Part shown: positions 24,548 through 32,507 of the stretch, in pieces
Numbering within the stretch: the stretch's first letter is position 1
Layout: the number at the start of each line of letters is the position of its first letter
DNA from: Flavobacteriales bacterium UBA1112
GTDB taxonomy: Bacteria; Bacteroidota; Bacteroidia; Flavobacteriales_D; Sanyastnellaceae
DNA length: 32,941 nt
Direction of reading: 5' to 3'
NCBI GenBank assembly: GCA_002313415.1
Contig: DCBH01000101.1
Coordinates: 1-32,941 of the forward strand
Program-made: the position numbers and the translations under genes
The notes under the pieces: model-generated
What the model saw: the letters and a program-made list of their open reading frames with translations, nothing else
Told to the model about the DNA's origin: nothing
The model's database searches: none

Positions 24548-24789
24548 AGGAATCTTGCACTGGGCAAATCGGTGCAATCGAATGTTGGATCGAGTTTGTC
24601 ATACCAGAACGCGTTTGTTGAATACGACGTTGGTTTCCGCTTCGAATGGCACGTGAATTGACAGCGCTCATCAGTACAATTTATCTTGACTGAAAAAGAG
24701 GATGTCCTTTGAGCATTGAAATACGCTTGATATAACGCAAATTTGTGCTCCTTCAATGCAAGGCGAGTTCGCGAGAAAATTGATCTTTG

Positions 24790-25761
24790 ATGAAGAAGAT
24801 TGCTGTTCTGACTTCAGGTGGTGATGCCCCAGGTATGAATGCAGCCATTCGGGCTGTTGTGCGTACTGCGGTGTTTCATGATATGGAAATTGTGGGTGTG
24901 TTTCAGGGTTACCAAGGTCTGATTGATGGCGATTTCAAACGGTTGCACGTGAGGTCAGTTGCCAAGATTTTGGGGCGGGGAGGAACCATACTTAAATCGG
25001 CGCGGTGCATGGATTTCTATGAGGCCGAAGGTCGGAAACGAGCGCACGTCAATCTGGTTGAAGCCGGTGTCGATGGACTCGTGGTCATCGGAGGCAATGG
25101 CACGTTTACAGGTGCGGCCAAGTTTGGTCGTGAGACTGGTTTTCCGGTGGTTGGTTTGCCTGGAACCATCGACAATGACCTCAGTGGTTCGGATTCGACC
25201 ATTGGATTTGATACTGCCATCAATACAGTCATTGACGCTGTGGACAAAATTCGGGATACAGCAGACAGCCACAACCGCCTGTTTTTCGTCGAAGTGATGG
25301 GACGTGACAGTGGCTTCATCGCGTTGAAATCAGGAATTGCGACAGGGGCAGTCGCCGTCATGACGGCTGACATGGGGATGAGTATCGATGATTTGGTCGC
25401 AGTGTTGCAAGCAGGGGAGCAGAGCAACAAAACGAGCAGCATTGTCATTGTCGGGGAAGGCAATCCGAATGGAGGTGCGTATGAAATTGCCAAGCGTGTA
25501 AAAGAGAAAACAGACACCTACGAGACAAGAATTACAGTGCTTGGCCATTTGCAGAGAGGGGGTAGTCCGTCGTGTTTTGACCGTGTTTTGGCTTCACGCC
25601 TCGGTGTGGCAGCCGTCGAAGCTCTTCGTCAGGGTCACTCTGATGTCATGGCAGGGGTCATCAATGACCAAATTGAATTGACTTCCTTTGAGGCTGCTGT
25701 TGGAATGAAGAGTACAATCAATGATGATGAGGTTCGCATCGCTCGAATTTTGTCGATTTAA
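24790..25761 (+). CDS. pfkA: 6-phosphofructokinase (ATP type)
   Basis: PfkA phosphorylates fructose 6-phosphate, the committed glycolytic step. The 323-residue length fits bacterial PFK. Visible motifs are TSGGDAPGMNAAIR (about 8-21), GRGGTILKSAR, GLPGTIDNDLSGSD (with catalytic Asp127 by E. coli-like numbering), VEVMGRDSGF, and the C-terminal GHLQRGG substrate region. The Gly in PGTIDND and the Gly after residue 103 indicate the ATP rather than the PPi form. The motif GGDGS reads GGNGT here: Asn103 (AAT at 25096) replaces the usual Mg-binding Asp. The ATG at 24790 gives MKKIAV; an adjacent TTG at 24787 is not needed. gap follows 32 bp later. Divergent from the dehydrogenase operon. Confidence 0.95.
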   Translation: MKKIAVLTSGGDAPGMNAAIRAVVRTAVFHDMEIVGVFQGYQGLIDGDFKRLHVRSVAKILGRGGTILKSARCMDFYEAEGRKRAHVNLVEAGVDGLVVIGGNGTFTGAAKFGRETGFPVVGLPGTIDNDLSGSDSTIGFDTAINTVIDAVDKIRDTADSHNRLFFVEVMGRDSGFIALKSGIATGAVAVMTADMGMSIDDLVAVLQAGEQSNKTSSIVIVGEGNPNGGAYEIAKRVKEKTDTYETRITVLGHLQRGGSPSCFDRVLASRLGVAAVEALRQGHSDVMAGVINDQIELTSFEAAVGMKSTINDDEVRIARILSI

Positions 25762-25793
25762 ACCACCACTCGAAAACTTAACACATTAGAAAA

Positions 25794-26780
25794 ATGAAGC
25801 GCATTGCCATCAATGGATTTGGCCGAATTGGCCGTTTGGCCTTCCGTCAAATGATTAGTAATCCTGCATTTCAAGTGGTCGCCATCAATGACCTGACAGA
25901 TGTGAATACCCTCTCTCATCTTTTGAAGTATGACAGCATCCACGGATTGTTTCCCGGCGAGGTTTCTGTTTCGAATGACAATTTGGTTGTCAACGGTCGG
26001 GAAATTCAAATTACCGCAAAACGCAATCCAACGGAATTGCCCTGGGGTGACAGTCAGGTAGATCTTGTTGTGGAGTCGACAGGTGTTTTTGCGGATGCAG
26101 AGAAGGCCTCAGCTCACCTGACGGCAGGTGCGGGCAAAGTCATCATCTCAGCACCTGCAAAGGGTGACTTAAAGACGGTGGTGTTAGGTGTCAACGACGA
26201 CATTCTGACGGACGACGATCGTATTGTGAGCAATGCCTCTTGCACCACCAACTGTTTGGCTCCGATGGCCAAGGTGTTGAATGACACATTCGGTTTGCAG
26301 ACGGGGTACATTACCACCATTCATGCATATACGGCTGACCAGAGGCTTCAAGACGCACCGCACAAAGATTTACGTCGTGCTCGGGCTGCGGCTTTAAGCA
26401 TGATCCCAACTTCCACAGGAGCAGCAAAAGCTGTTGGACTCGTGCTTCCCGAATTGGCAGGGAAGTTAGATGGGATGGCTGTGCGCGTTCCAACACCCAC
26501 TGGATCGGTGACCGATTTGACCGCGACATTGAAAATGGAGGCAACATCTGAACAGGTCAATGCCGCTTTGAAATCAGCTTCGGAAGGTGCCATGAAGGGC
26601 ATCCTTCAGTATTGCGAGGACCCCATTGTCAGTGTAGATATTGTGGGTAATACTCACAGTTGCATCATCGATGCCGCGTTGACCAAATGCACTGGAAACC
26701 TGGTGAAGGTTTTTGGATGGTACGACAACGAAGCAGGCTACGCAACACGCGTGGTTGACTTGGCCGAACGCCTCGCTTAA
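25794..26780 (+). CDS. gap: Glyceraldehyde-3-phosphate dehydrogenase, type I
   Basis: Gap oxidises glyceraldehyde 3-phosphate with NAD and phosphate. The 328-residue sequence has the Rossmann NGFGRIGRLAFR (about 7-18) and Asp in AINDLTD (about 30-36), which favours NAD over NADP. The catalytic Cys150 is in SNASCTTNCLAP, the partner His is about 177 (TTIHAYT), and TGAAKAVG and WYDNEAGYATR are also present. It lies between pfkA and the kinase, with gaps of 32 and 10 bp, so the three probably form one transcript. A second, gluconeogenic paralogue is not visible in the window. Confidence 0.97.
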   Translation: MKRIAINGFGRIGRLAFRQMISNPAFQVVAINDLTDVNTLSHLLKYDSIHGLFPGEVSVSNDNLVVNGREIQITAKRNPTELPWGDSQVDLVVESTGVFADAEKASAHLTAGAGKVIISAPAKGDLKTVVLGVNDDILTDDDRIVSNASCTTNCLAPMAKVLNDTFGLQTGYITTIHAYTADQRLQDAPHKDLRRARAAALSMIPTSTGAAKAVGLVLPELAGKLDGMAVRVPTPTGSVTDLTATLKMEATSEQVNAALKSASEGAMKGILQYCEDPIVSVDIVGNTHSCIIDAALTKCTGNLVKVFGWYDNEAGYATRVVDLAERLA

Positions 26781-26790
26781 AAGCAATACT

Positions 26791-27660
26791 GTGAACATTC
26801 TCATTGCCGACAGTGGTTCAACCAAGTGCGACTGGCTTGTCATCACAGAACAAGGACAGGAGCTTGGTGAGTTCCATACGATGGGATTCAATCCGTATTT
26901 CCACGATTCCAACCTTGTGGAAAGCGAAATGAAGGCCAATTCTCAAGCCATGAAGGTGGCTGAAAGCATTGACCGCGTCTATTTCTATGGTGCTGGATCC
27001 AGCTCCCCAGAGCTTTGTGAGGTCATTGCCGAGGGCCTTTCTCGGGTATTTCAGAAAGCGCGGATTCACGTCGGTCACGATTTGGACGGTGCAGCTTACA
27101 GCACACATACGGGAGAGCCTGCAGTGACCTGTATTCTTGGGACAGGAAGCAACAGCTGCATGTTTGACGGATTCAACGTTACAGAAGAGGTGCCAGCGCT
27201 GGCATACATTCTCGGTGATGAGGGGAGTGGATCATGGTTTGGAAAGAAACTGCTTTCTTCGTTTTTGTACAACAAACTGCCTCAAGTCATTCGTGAAGAC
27301 TTCATTGAACAATATGGACTTGACAAGATGTCCATCACAAAGCGTGTATATCAAGAGCCCAACGCCAATGTGTTCCTCGCGAGCTTTATGACCTTCATCG
27401 GCCGCCACAAGAGCCATCCATTGGTCCAATCTTGGCTCGACGAAGGTTTTAAAGCATTTCTAGATGTGCATGTAGCTTGTTTTGAAGAAGCTCCTCGCAT
27501 GCCAATACACTTCGTTGGTAGCGTGGCTTATCACTTCCAGGACGCACTAAACAAGGCGTGCAATGATCGAGGCTACCGCGTTGGCAACATCATCAAAAAG
27601 CCCATTGATGGCCTTGCGAAATATCATGTTGATTTCATTTTCAAGGCGGAAAAGCTGTAG
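26791..27660 (+). CDS. BadF/BadG/BcrA/BcrD ATPase-family sugar kinase, possible N-acetylglucosamine kinase
   Basis: A 289-residue ASKHA-fold protein. The phosphate-1 loop is ILIADSGSTKCDW (about 3-15), the phosphate-2 loop is CILGTGSNSC (about 112-121), and ILGDEGSGSWFGK (about 138-150) matches the conserved glycine-rich block of the N-acetylglucosamine-kinase-like branch. Near the end IHFVGSVAYHF carries the adenosine motif. No ATG gives a sensible N-terminus except one at 26713, which would extend back into gap by 26 unrelated codons, so I call the GTG at 26791, 10 bp after the gap stop. The gene's place in a pfkA-gap cluster suggests amino-sugar entry into glycolysis. Substrate remains inferred. 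Confidence 0.85.
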   Translation: MNILIADSGSTKCDWLVITEQGQELGEFHTMGFNPYFHDSNLVESEMKANSQAMKVAESIDRVYFYGAGSSSPELCEVIAEGLSRVFQKARIHVGHDLDGAAYSTHTGEPAVTCILGTGSNSCMFDGFNVTEEVPALAYILGDEGSGSWFGKKLLSSFLYNKLPQVIREDFIEQYGLDKMSITKRVYQEPNANVFLASFMTFIGRHKSHPLVQSWLDEGFKAFLDVHVACFEEAPRMPIHFVGSVAYHFQDALNKACNDRGYRVGNIIKKPIDGLAKYHVDFIFKAEKL

Positions 27661-27707
27661 TCGTAAAATCGTGTATGTAGGTGATGAGGCGTGTTAGGGC
27701 TGAACCT

Positions 27708-28373
27708 TCAATCGAACCAAGTGCTGTTGTCTGATCCCGGAGATCCGCCCAAGGCATTGGAGCCAACCCATGACTCGGGAAGGGCATTGTTCCAACCAGA
27801 ACCTTTCCACTCCAAAGAACCGCCCCCACCGTCAGCTTCATCAGTCCACCCATCGGTATCACTGTATGCAACTACATCGGCTTGTGATCCATCTGGACGG
27901 ATCAACCTTATCGTTTCTCCACTGTTGTGAAGATTCGAGCTGCCATGCCATGGGACGAGTTTGACAAACGGGCCCAAGATTTGACGGTATGTAGATGTGT
28001 CGTTTGCGGTGAGAAGGAAACCATTGGACTCGATGAATGTGCCGAGTGGGAAAGTGGCGTCAATGCCGTCGGCGAGTGCCCAGCCACTCAGATCTATGGC
28101 GAATGGATGGGGATTCATGAGTTCCACAAATTCGAAGTTGCTGTCTGATCCTTGCTGTACACTTGGATTGTAATGGATTTCTGAAATGATGGGATCATCC
28201 CATGCCGCCAATTCGCATGAGCTCCCGTAATCGGAAAGAAGAATGAGAAGATCATCGTTGTCGATGATTTGGTTGCCATTCAAGTCTGCGTAACACTGTC
28301 CCAACCCATAGGTTGCGAAGCTCCAATTGATTGTGGCGCAGGTGAGATAAAGTAAACTTCTCGCAGTCATCAT
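27708..28373 (-). CDS. Secreted lamin-tail-domain (LTD) protein with EF-hand-like motif
   Basis: A small exported protein of 221 residues in this form. A signal peptide (about 1-26) leads to a dockerin/EF-hand-like loop, YADLNGNQIIDNDDLLILLSD (about 28-48), with Asp30, Asn32, Asn34 and Asp41 as possible Ca ligands, and a Cys at each side (27, about 53). A lamin-tail domain follows: ISEIHYNPSV, FVELMNPHPFAIDLSGWALADG, and later GETIRLIRPDG. It ends soon after a Ser/Gly-rich segment and has no recognisable T9SS sorting domain, unlike its likely relatives. ATGs at 28394, 28373 and 28370 are all possible. It is the last gene after exoA (73 bp) on the minus strand. The ligand is unknown; extracellular DNA or polysaccharide binding has been suggested for LTDs but is not shown here. 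Confidence 0.75.
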   Translation of the reverse strand: MMTARSLLYLTCATINWSFATYGLGQCYADLNGNQIIDNDDLLILLSDYGSSCELAAWDDPIISEIHYNPSVQQGSDSNFEFVELMNPHPFAIDLSGWALADGIDATFPLGTFIESNGFLLTANDTSTYRQILGPFVKLVPWHGSSNLHNSGETIRLIRPDGSQADVVAYSDTDGWTDEADGGGGSLEWKGSGWNNALPESWVGSNALGGSPGSDNSTWFD

Positions 28374-28446
28374 GTTTTTGAAGGCAAGAAGCAAACGCCT
28401 CAGGTCAAAAACTCAGATGACTTGACGTACGCAAGTCTCCAATTGA

Positions 28447-29208
28447 TCACTGCCAAACGAGAGATACCGGACAGTGGTCGCTGCCGTGTATTTCGTTGTG
28501 AATTGCGGGTAATGAAGTCAATTTCAGTGCCCTTTCGCTGACGAGCATGTAGTCGAGCCGCCAACCCACATTCTTTTCTCGGGCCCCTCCGCGATAACTC
28601 CACCAGGAGTATTTGACATCCTTCGGGTGTGCCTGTCGCCATGTGTCAACAAATCCAGCATCGAGTAACGCACTGAGGCCATCAATTTCTTGTTGTGTGT
28701 ACCCTGGAGTCTTGTTGTAATTTGCTTTGGGGCGGGCCAGGTCGATGGGTGCGTGGGCTACATTGAGATCTCCACAACACACAACAGGCTTGTCGGAGTC
28801 CAGCTCCTTGAGGTAATCGCGGAAAGCCACGTCCCATTTTTCACGAAAAGGCAGACGTTTGAGTCCAGAGCTCGAGTTGGGTGTATACACGGTTACAAAA
28901 TGGAAATGATCAAACTCGAGTCGAAGCACCCGACCTTCTTGATCCAACGCTTGTATGCCCAAACCTGCTTGGACACTTTGTGGGTGGCTCTTGGTAAGCA
29001 CAGCGGTGCCTGAGTACCCTTTTTTGATGGCTGAGCTCGAATACACTTCATAGGAATCCCACCCAAACAGCGCCTCACGCACCTGTTCGTCTTGTGCTTT
29101 GGTTTCTTGCAACCCAATGACATCGGGAGCTAGGGCGTCGATTTGGTCAGTGAATCCCTTCTTCACAACAGCACGAAGGCCATTGACATTCCAGCTCATC
29201 AATCGCAT
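28447..29208 (-). CDS. xth: Exodeoxyribonuclease III (AP endonuclease)
   Basis: This 253-residue enzyme repairs abasic sites and removes 3' blocks in DNA. The EEP-fold motifs are clear: SWNVNGLRA (about 4-12), GLQETKAQ with the metal-binding Glu (about 31-38), CGDLNVAHAPIDLARP with catalytic Asp and Asn, RLDYMLVS and GSDHCPV with the catalytic Asp-His pair near the end. It is of the ExoA/Xth type. I chose the ATG at 29208 (MRLMSWNVNG); a longer reading to 29241 adds an unsupported segment. The start overlaps the end of the upstream transferase gene by 10 bp, so the two are likely translated in a coupled way. Confidence 0.95.
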   Translation of the reverse strand: MRLMSWNVNGLRAVVKKGFTDQIDALAPDVIGLQETKAQDEQVREALFGWDSYEVYSSSAIKKGYSGTAVLTKSHPQSVQAGLGIQALDQEGRVLRLEFDHFHFVTVYTPNSSSGLKRLPFREKWDVAFRDYLKELDSDKPVVCCGDLNVAHAPIDLARPKANYNKTPGYTQQEIDGLSALLDAGFVDTWRQAHPKDVKYSWWSYRGGAREKNVGWRLDYMLVSERALKLTSLPAIHNEIHGSDHCPVSLVWQ

Positions 29209-30317
29209 GACGAGAAGAGAGCATCGGGACGTTGGGTCCAACAGGCGGACAATTCAAGGACTTCATCTAGCGAACCTTGAGCCAGAAGGGTGTCACCAGT
29301 TTGATACAAGTGATTCAAATACGCCTCTCCATTTTGAAATTCTGAGGATGGTTCCATATTCAAAAATTGAGACGCGTCAGGGCAGGGATGAATGTGCATT
29401 AACGTATAGCCAGAACTTTCGGGATCGAAACCTGCCACCACCATGCCTTCTACGTCGTGACCCAATTCTATGGGGACGGGGAGCCGCAAGAAAAAGGCAC
29501 TCCAAGGCCCCATGTATCCCATGCTGAAGTAGGGATATAGCCAAGGCTTAGGACTCAATCCCAGGTCTTTTAATCCATCCATCAGCGTTTTGGTTGCTTG
29601 ATGAATTTGGTGAGAGGTCGTGGTCTCGGGCTTGAAGTTTTCCAACTTGGCCCAACGTTTGTTAGACGTATAATGCTCCATCGGTCCCAGCTTGAGTTTG
29701 TAATCAAAGTCAGATTGCTGGTCGAGAATGTAGCCAGGGTAGAACCACTTTCGTCCTGTTCTTTTTCCGTATTCTATTTCTTTCAGGAGCGTGTATGTCC
29801 CGAGGCTAAACTTGCCATAGTCTTCGTCGTATAGGCCAAGCAAACTTGCCATACTTTGCTCGCCGAGATCAAAGTAGCTTACCGCAATCAAGCGGTCTCC
29901 TTCGTAGACACAAACCTCTCGAGTATCAAACACAGTTCCTTGAAAACCTGCGCTGAGATACTCTGTTAAGGTGTTGTGAATGAAGCCTTTAAATCTCGCT
30001 TTGTGTTGTGCGTACAACGCTTCTTTGTTCGCATTTGGTTGAGCATGACCATAGGTGACGGTAAAACGAGATTCAACGCGGCGCATGATTTTACGCTGGC
30101 GGTTCGTGGGTTCGTGGTTCTCAAGATTCATTCGAATGTTGACCACACTGAAAAGCCTTTCGTCTATGCACAACAGATCCATCTTGTACAACATCACAGA
30201 CCCACGGAACCAGCCAGAGGCCAGGTACTGGTCGTACCTAGAGCGGGATAAGCTTCGTGGAAAGTGAGTCTGGACAAGCATGCCATGCGAAGTTATGCGT
30301 TCGTAGCTCACAGCCAA
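29199..30317 (-). CDS. Arginyl-tRNA-protein transferase-like (ATE/Bpt family) protein
   Basis: This cytosolic 372-residue protein resembles the aminoacyl-tRNA-protein transferases that tag N-termini for degradation. The ATE-C-like core has VCVYEGDRLIAVSYFDLGEQS, SLGTYTLLKEIEYGKR and FYPGYI..DFDYKLKLGP, matching the transferase acceptor region. The N-terminal part has ASGWFRGSVMLY and VVNIRMNLENHEPTNRQRKIMRR. It lacks the Cys-x-x-Cys pair typical of the ATE-N domain: only one Cys lies in the first 100 residues. About 100 extra residues follow the core. The ATG at 30317 overlaps aldehyde dehydrogenase by 10 bp; 30281 is an alternative start. It overlaps exoA by 10 bp. Which amino acid is transferred, and to which substrate, cannot be seen. 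Confidence 0.72.
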   Translation of the reverse strand: MAVSYERITSHGMLVQTHFPRSLSRSRYDQYLASGWFRGSVMLYKMDLLCIDERLFSVVNIRMNLENHEPTNRQRKIMRRVESRFTVTYGHAQPNANKEALYAQHKARFKGFIHNTLTEYLSAGFQGTVFDTREVCVYEGDRLIAVSYFDLGEQSMASLLGLYDEDYGKFSLGTYTLLKEIEYGKRTGRKWFYPGYILDQQSDFDYKLKLGPMEHYTSNKRWAKLENFKPETTTSHQIHQATKTLMDGLKDLGLSPKPWLYPYFSMGYMGPWSAFFLRLPVPIELGHDVEGMVVAGFDPESSGYTLMHIHPCPDASQFLNMEPSSEFQNGEAYLNHLYQTGDTLLAQGSLDEVLELSACWTQRPDALFSSCD

Positions 30318-31723
30318 CGCTGCACGGTACGAGCGACAAAAAGACTAAATCTGTTGAATGGGGGAAAGGTCAAGGGCAAGACATTGAATCTCGAAGTTTG
30401 TCTCAGAACAGACCTCATATTGGAAAATTCTTCAAAGCCATCGATGCCCCCCATTCGCCCCATTCCACTCGTTTGTATGCCGCCGAAAGGGAGATTGGGC
30501 GTCGCTACTTGAAGAACGACTTCGTTGATTCCAGTTGTGCCGGAGGGCATGCTTTGCATCCATTTGGCAATTTGCGATTTCTGATTCGAAAAGAAGTACA
30601 TGGCCAATGGATGAGGGCAGGCATTGACGATGTCTTGGATCTCGGTTGATTTGCGCCAAGAGATGATGGGCAGAACGGGCCCAAAGATTTCTTCGTTCAT
30701 CACTTTCATATCTACACTGACATTCTGCAAAATGGTTGGTGCAATTCGACGGGTCTGCGCATCCCAAATGCCACCGTGTGCGAGGGTTGCACCCTTGGCT
30801 AAGGCATCTTCAATGAGCCCGACGACGCGTTGAAAGTGGTATTCGTTCACCATTTGAGATCGCTGTTTGGAGTGCAATTGAGAGACTTCGTCAGGACCGT
30901 ACATCTCCGCAAAACGGTCTTTCACGCCTTGAATAAAGTCTTGCGTGATGGATTCCTCAACAAGTGCATAGTCAGGTGCAATGCAGACCTGGCCGTTGTT
31001 GAGGCATTTGCCCCATGCCAAGCGACGGCTTGCATCTGAAAGGTTGGCTGTCGAGTCTACCACAGCGGGACTTTTGCCCCCCAGCTCCAACGTGATAGAG
31101 GCGAGATTTTCCGCGGCGGCTTTCATGACTTTTTTACCATTGTCGGTTCCGCCAGTGAAACAGATGTGATGAAAGGGGAGAGTCGTTAGAAATGCGCTGA
31201 CCTCTGGGCCACCAATTACAACAGCCGCACGGTCTTGCGTTAGGGCTTGCGAAACAATGGCAGCAAGTACTTTGGACGTCTCAGGAGTATTTTCTGAGGG
31301 CTTAATGATGACGCGATTTCCCGCAGCAAGTGCACTTACCAAAGGTCGAAGTGTCAAAATCACGGGAAAGTTCCAAGGCGAAATCATGAGTACATGCCCT
31401 TTTGGGTTGGCCTCGACATATGCCTGAGTTCCAATCATGGCAAGCGACGTTGCCGCTGGACGAGGTGCCATCCAACCGCGCAGGTGGCGGAGCGCATACT
31501 TGATCTCCTTTTTTAGAGGATAAATCTCATGAAGGTGGACTTCTTCACGCGGTTTCCCCAAATCGGCAAACAGTGCTTCGATAAGTGCTTGTTCATGATG
31601 AAGTACGGCATCCCAAAGTTTTCTTAGATGTCCGCGACGTTCCGATGCTGGGGCAACTGAAGCAAGTGCTTCGCGTTGTTCGTCAAAAAGGGATTGTACA
31701 TGTTCCATGAAGCGTGGTGCCAA
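30308..31723 (-). CDS. Aldehyde dehydrogenase (class 3-like)
   Basis: A 471-residue NAD(P)-dependent aldehyde dehydrogenase. Motifs appear in order: ISPWNFPVILTLRPL (about 114-128), KPSENTPET (about 141-149), FTGGTDNGKKV (about 189-199), LELGGKSPAVV with general-base Glu213, and NNGQVCIAPDY with catalytic Cys247. EEIFGPVLPI follows, then PFGGIQTSGMGRMGG near the C-terminus. The absence of an N-terminal extension and the final hydrophobic helix-like tail (FNVLPLTFPPFNRFSLFV) place it with the fatty-aldehyde/class 3 group, but the physiological aldehyde is unknown. It follows coaE by 39 bp, and its stop overlaps the start of the transferase gene. Confidence 0.93.
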   Translation of the reverse strand: MAPRFMEHVQSLFDEQREALASVAPASERRGHLRKLWDAVLHHEQALIEALFADLGKPREEVHLHEIYPLKKEIKYALRHLRGWMAPRPAATSLAMIGTQAYVEANPKGHVLMISPWNFPVILTLRPLVSALAAGNRVIIKPSENTPETSKVLAAIVSQALTQDRAAVVIGGPEVSAFLTTLPFHHICFTGGTDNGKKVMKAAAENLASITLELGGKSPAVVDSTANLSDASRRLAWGKCLNNGQVCIAPDYALVEESITQDFIQGVKDRFAEMYGPDEVSQLHSKQRSQMVNEYHFQRVVGLIEDALAKGATLAHGGIWDAQTRRIAPTILQNVSVDMKVMNEEIFGPVLPIISWRKSTEIQDIVNACPHPLAMYFFSNQKSQIAKWMQSMPSGTTGINEVVLQVATPNLPFGGIQTSGMGRMGGIDGFEEFSNMRSVLRQTSRFNVLPLTFPPFNRFSLFVARTVQRWL

Positions 31724-31762
31724 AAATAAGGTGCCTTCATCGCTGGTTGCAGGTGATTCCTT

Positions 31763-32431
31763 TTACGTCAAGGCGTCCCAGAGTTTCAAGACCTGAGGTA
31801 GGAGTGCAACGTTTCGGTTGTTTAGGATGACGTGGTCGGCATGCGCCACGCGTTGAGCTTCGTTCCATTGTTTGTCAATGCGCGCTTGAATTTCTGATTG
31901 TGATGGGACAGGTGTGCCCTGAATAATGGCACGACTTTGAGCACGTTCAATGCGCAATGACTCCTGAGCCTCAACGGTAATTGTAACGTCGCACGTGGCA
32001 TCACTTTTCGATTCAAATAAAATCGCCGTTTCTCGAATGATCAATTGAGGGGCATGATTTTGGTTGATGAGCCATTCTTGAAACTTCTTCGAAACTCTGG
32101 GGTGTACCTGAGATTGAAGCCATGCCAATTCTTGAGCACTTTTAAAAATGATGTTCGAGAGTGCCATGCGATCGACGTCAATCATGTTCCCACCCTTGTC
32201 TGTGATTGCCATTTCTTCGCCCCAGCGTTGAAGGATCGATTGTTGCAAACTTGAGTCTGTTTGGTACAACCTTTTCGCTGCAGTGTCGGCATCCCAAACC
32301 AAAGCGCCGAGACAACCAAACATGCGGGCTACCAAACTCTTCCCTGCGGCTAGTCCTCCAGTCAGTCCAACAATGACGTGCCTCGGGTTTGAATCCGGCG
32401 GTGAAAATGACGTGTGAAGAACCTCAGTCAT
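31763..32431 (-). CDS. coaE: Dephospho-CoA kinase
   Basis: CoaE carries out the last step of coenzyme A synthesis, phosphorylation of dephospho-CoA. The 222-residue protein has the P-loop GLTGGLAAGKS (about 22-32). The family usually has GLTGGIGSGKS; the variant keeps the Gly, Lys and Ser. LVWDADTAAKRLY (substrate region), HPRVSKKF, ETAILFES and the lid/adenine region RIERAQSR and RIDKQW also match. I took the ATG at 32431 because an in-frame ATG at 32455 adds eight unrelated residues; both precede the P-loop by a short, variable leader. It is divergent from rpe, with 76 bp between the starts, and may head the coaE-aldehyde dehydrogenase-transferase-exoA-LTD run. Confidence 0.93.
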   Translation of the reverse strand: MTEVLHTSFSPPDSNPRHVIVGLTGGLAAGKSLVARMFGCLGALVWDADTAAKRLYQTDSSLQQSILQRWGEEMAITDKGGNMIDVDRMALSNIIFKSAQELAWLQSQVHPRVSKKFQEWLINQNHAPQLIIRETAILFESKSDATCDVTITVEAQESLRIERAQSRAIIQGTPVPSQSEIQARIDKQWNEAQRVAHADHVILNNRNVALLPQVLKLWDALT

Positions 32432-32507
32432 GATACAAAGGTGCACCTTCTTCACACGTTACCCACAAGGAAGTCCAAAGTAGGTCTCTCTTGCTGACTT
32501 TTGTAGC

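Larger units (their letters stand above)
24278..24789. other. 512-bp divergent intergenic region, AT-rich in the middle
   Basis: No credible gene: the only long open reading (24508-24756, minus) has no family resemblance and overlaps the inverted repeats. The region separates the divergent dehydrogenase/receptor unit from pfkA-gap-kinase, so both promoters should lie here. The segment about 24430-24550 is much richer in A+T than the rest of the window and holds two adjoining inverted repeats, listed separately. A TTGAGC-N16-TATAAC arrangement (24709-24736, plus) could serve a σ70-like promoter for pfkA, but this is not the Bacteroidetes consensus. I found no full TAnnTTTG with a spaced TTG for either gene. 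Confidence 0.6.

Noticed and set aside
24709..24736. TTGAGC-N16-TATAAC as a promoter for pfkA
   Set aside because: It resembles a σ70 promoter of Proteobacteria, but Bacteroidota use TTG-N17-19-TAnnTTTG; kept only as a remark in the intergenic entry.
24508..24756. 82-codon minus-strand open reading in the intergenic region
   Set aside because: AT-rich, no motif, overlaps the inverted repeats, and lies in a divergent promoter region.
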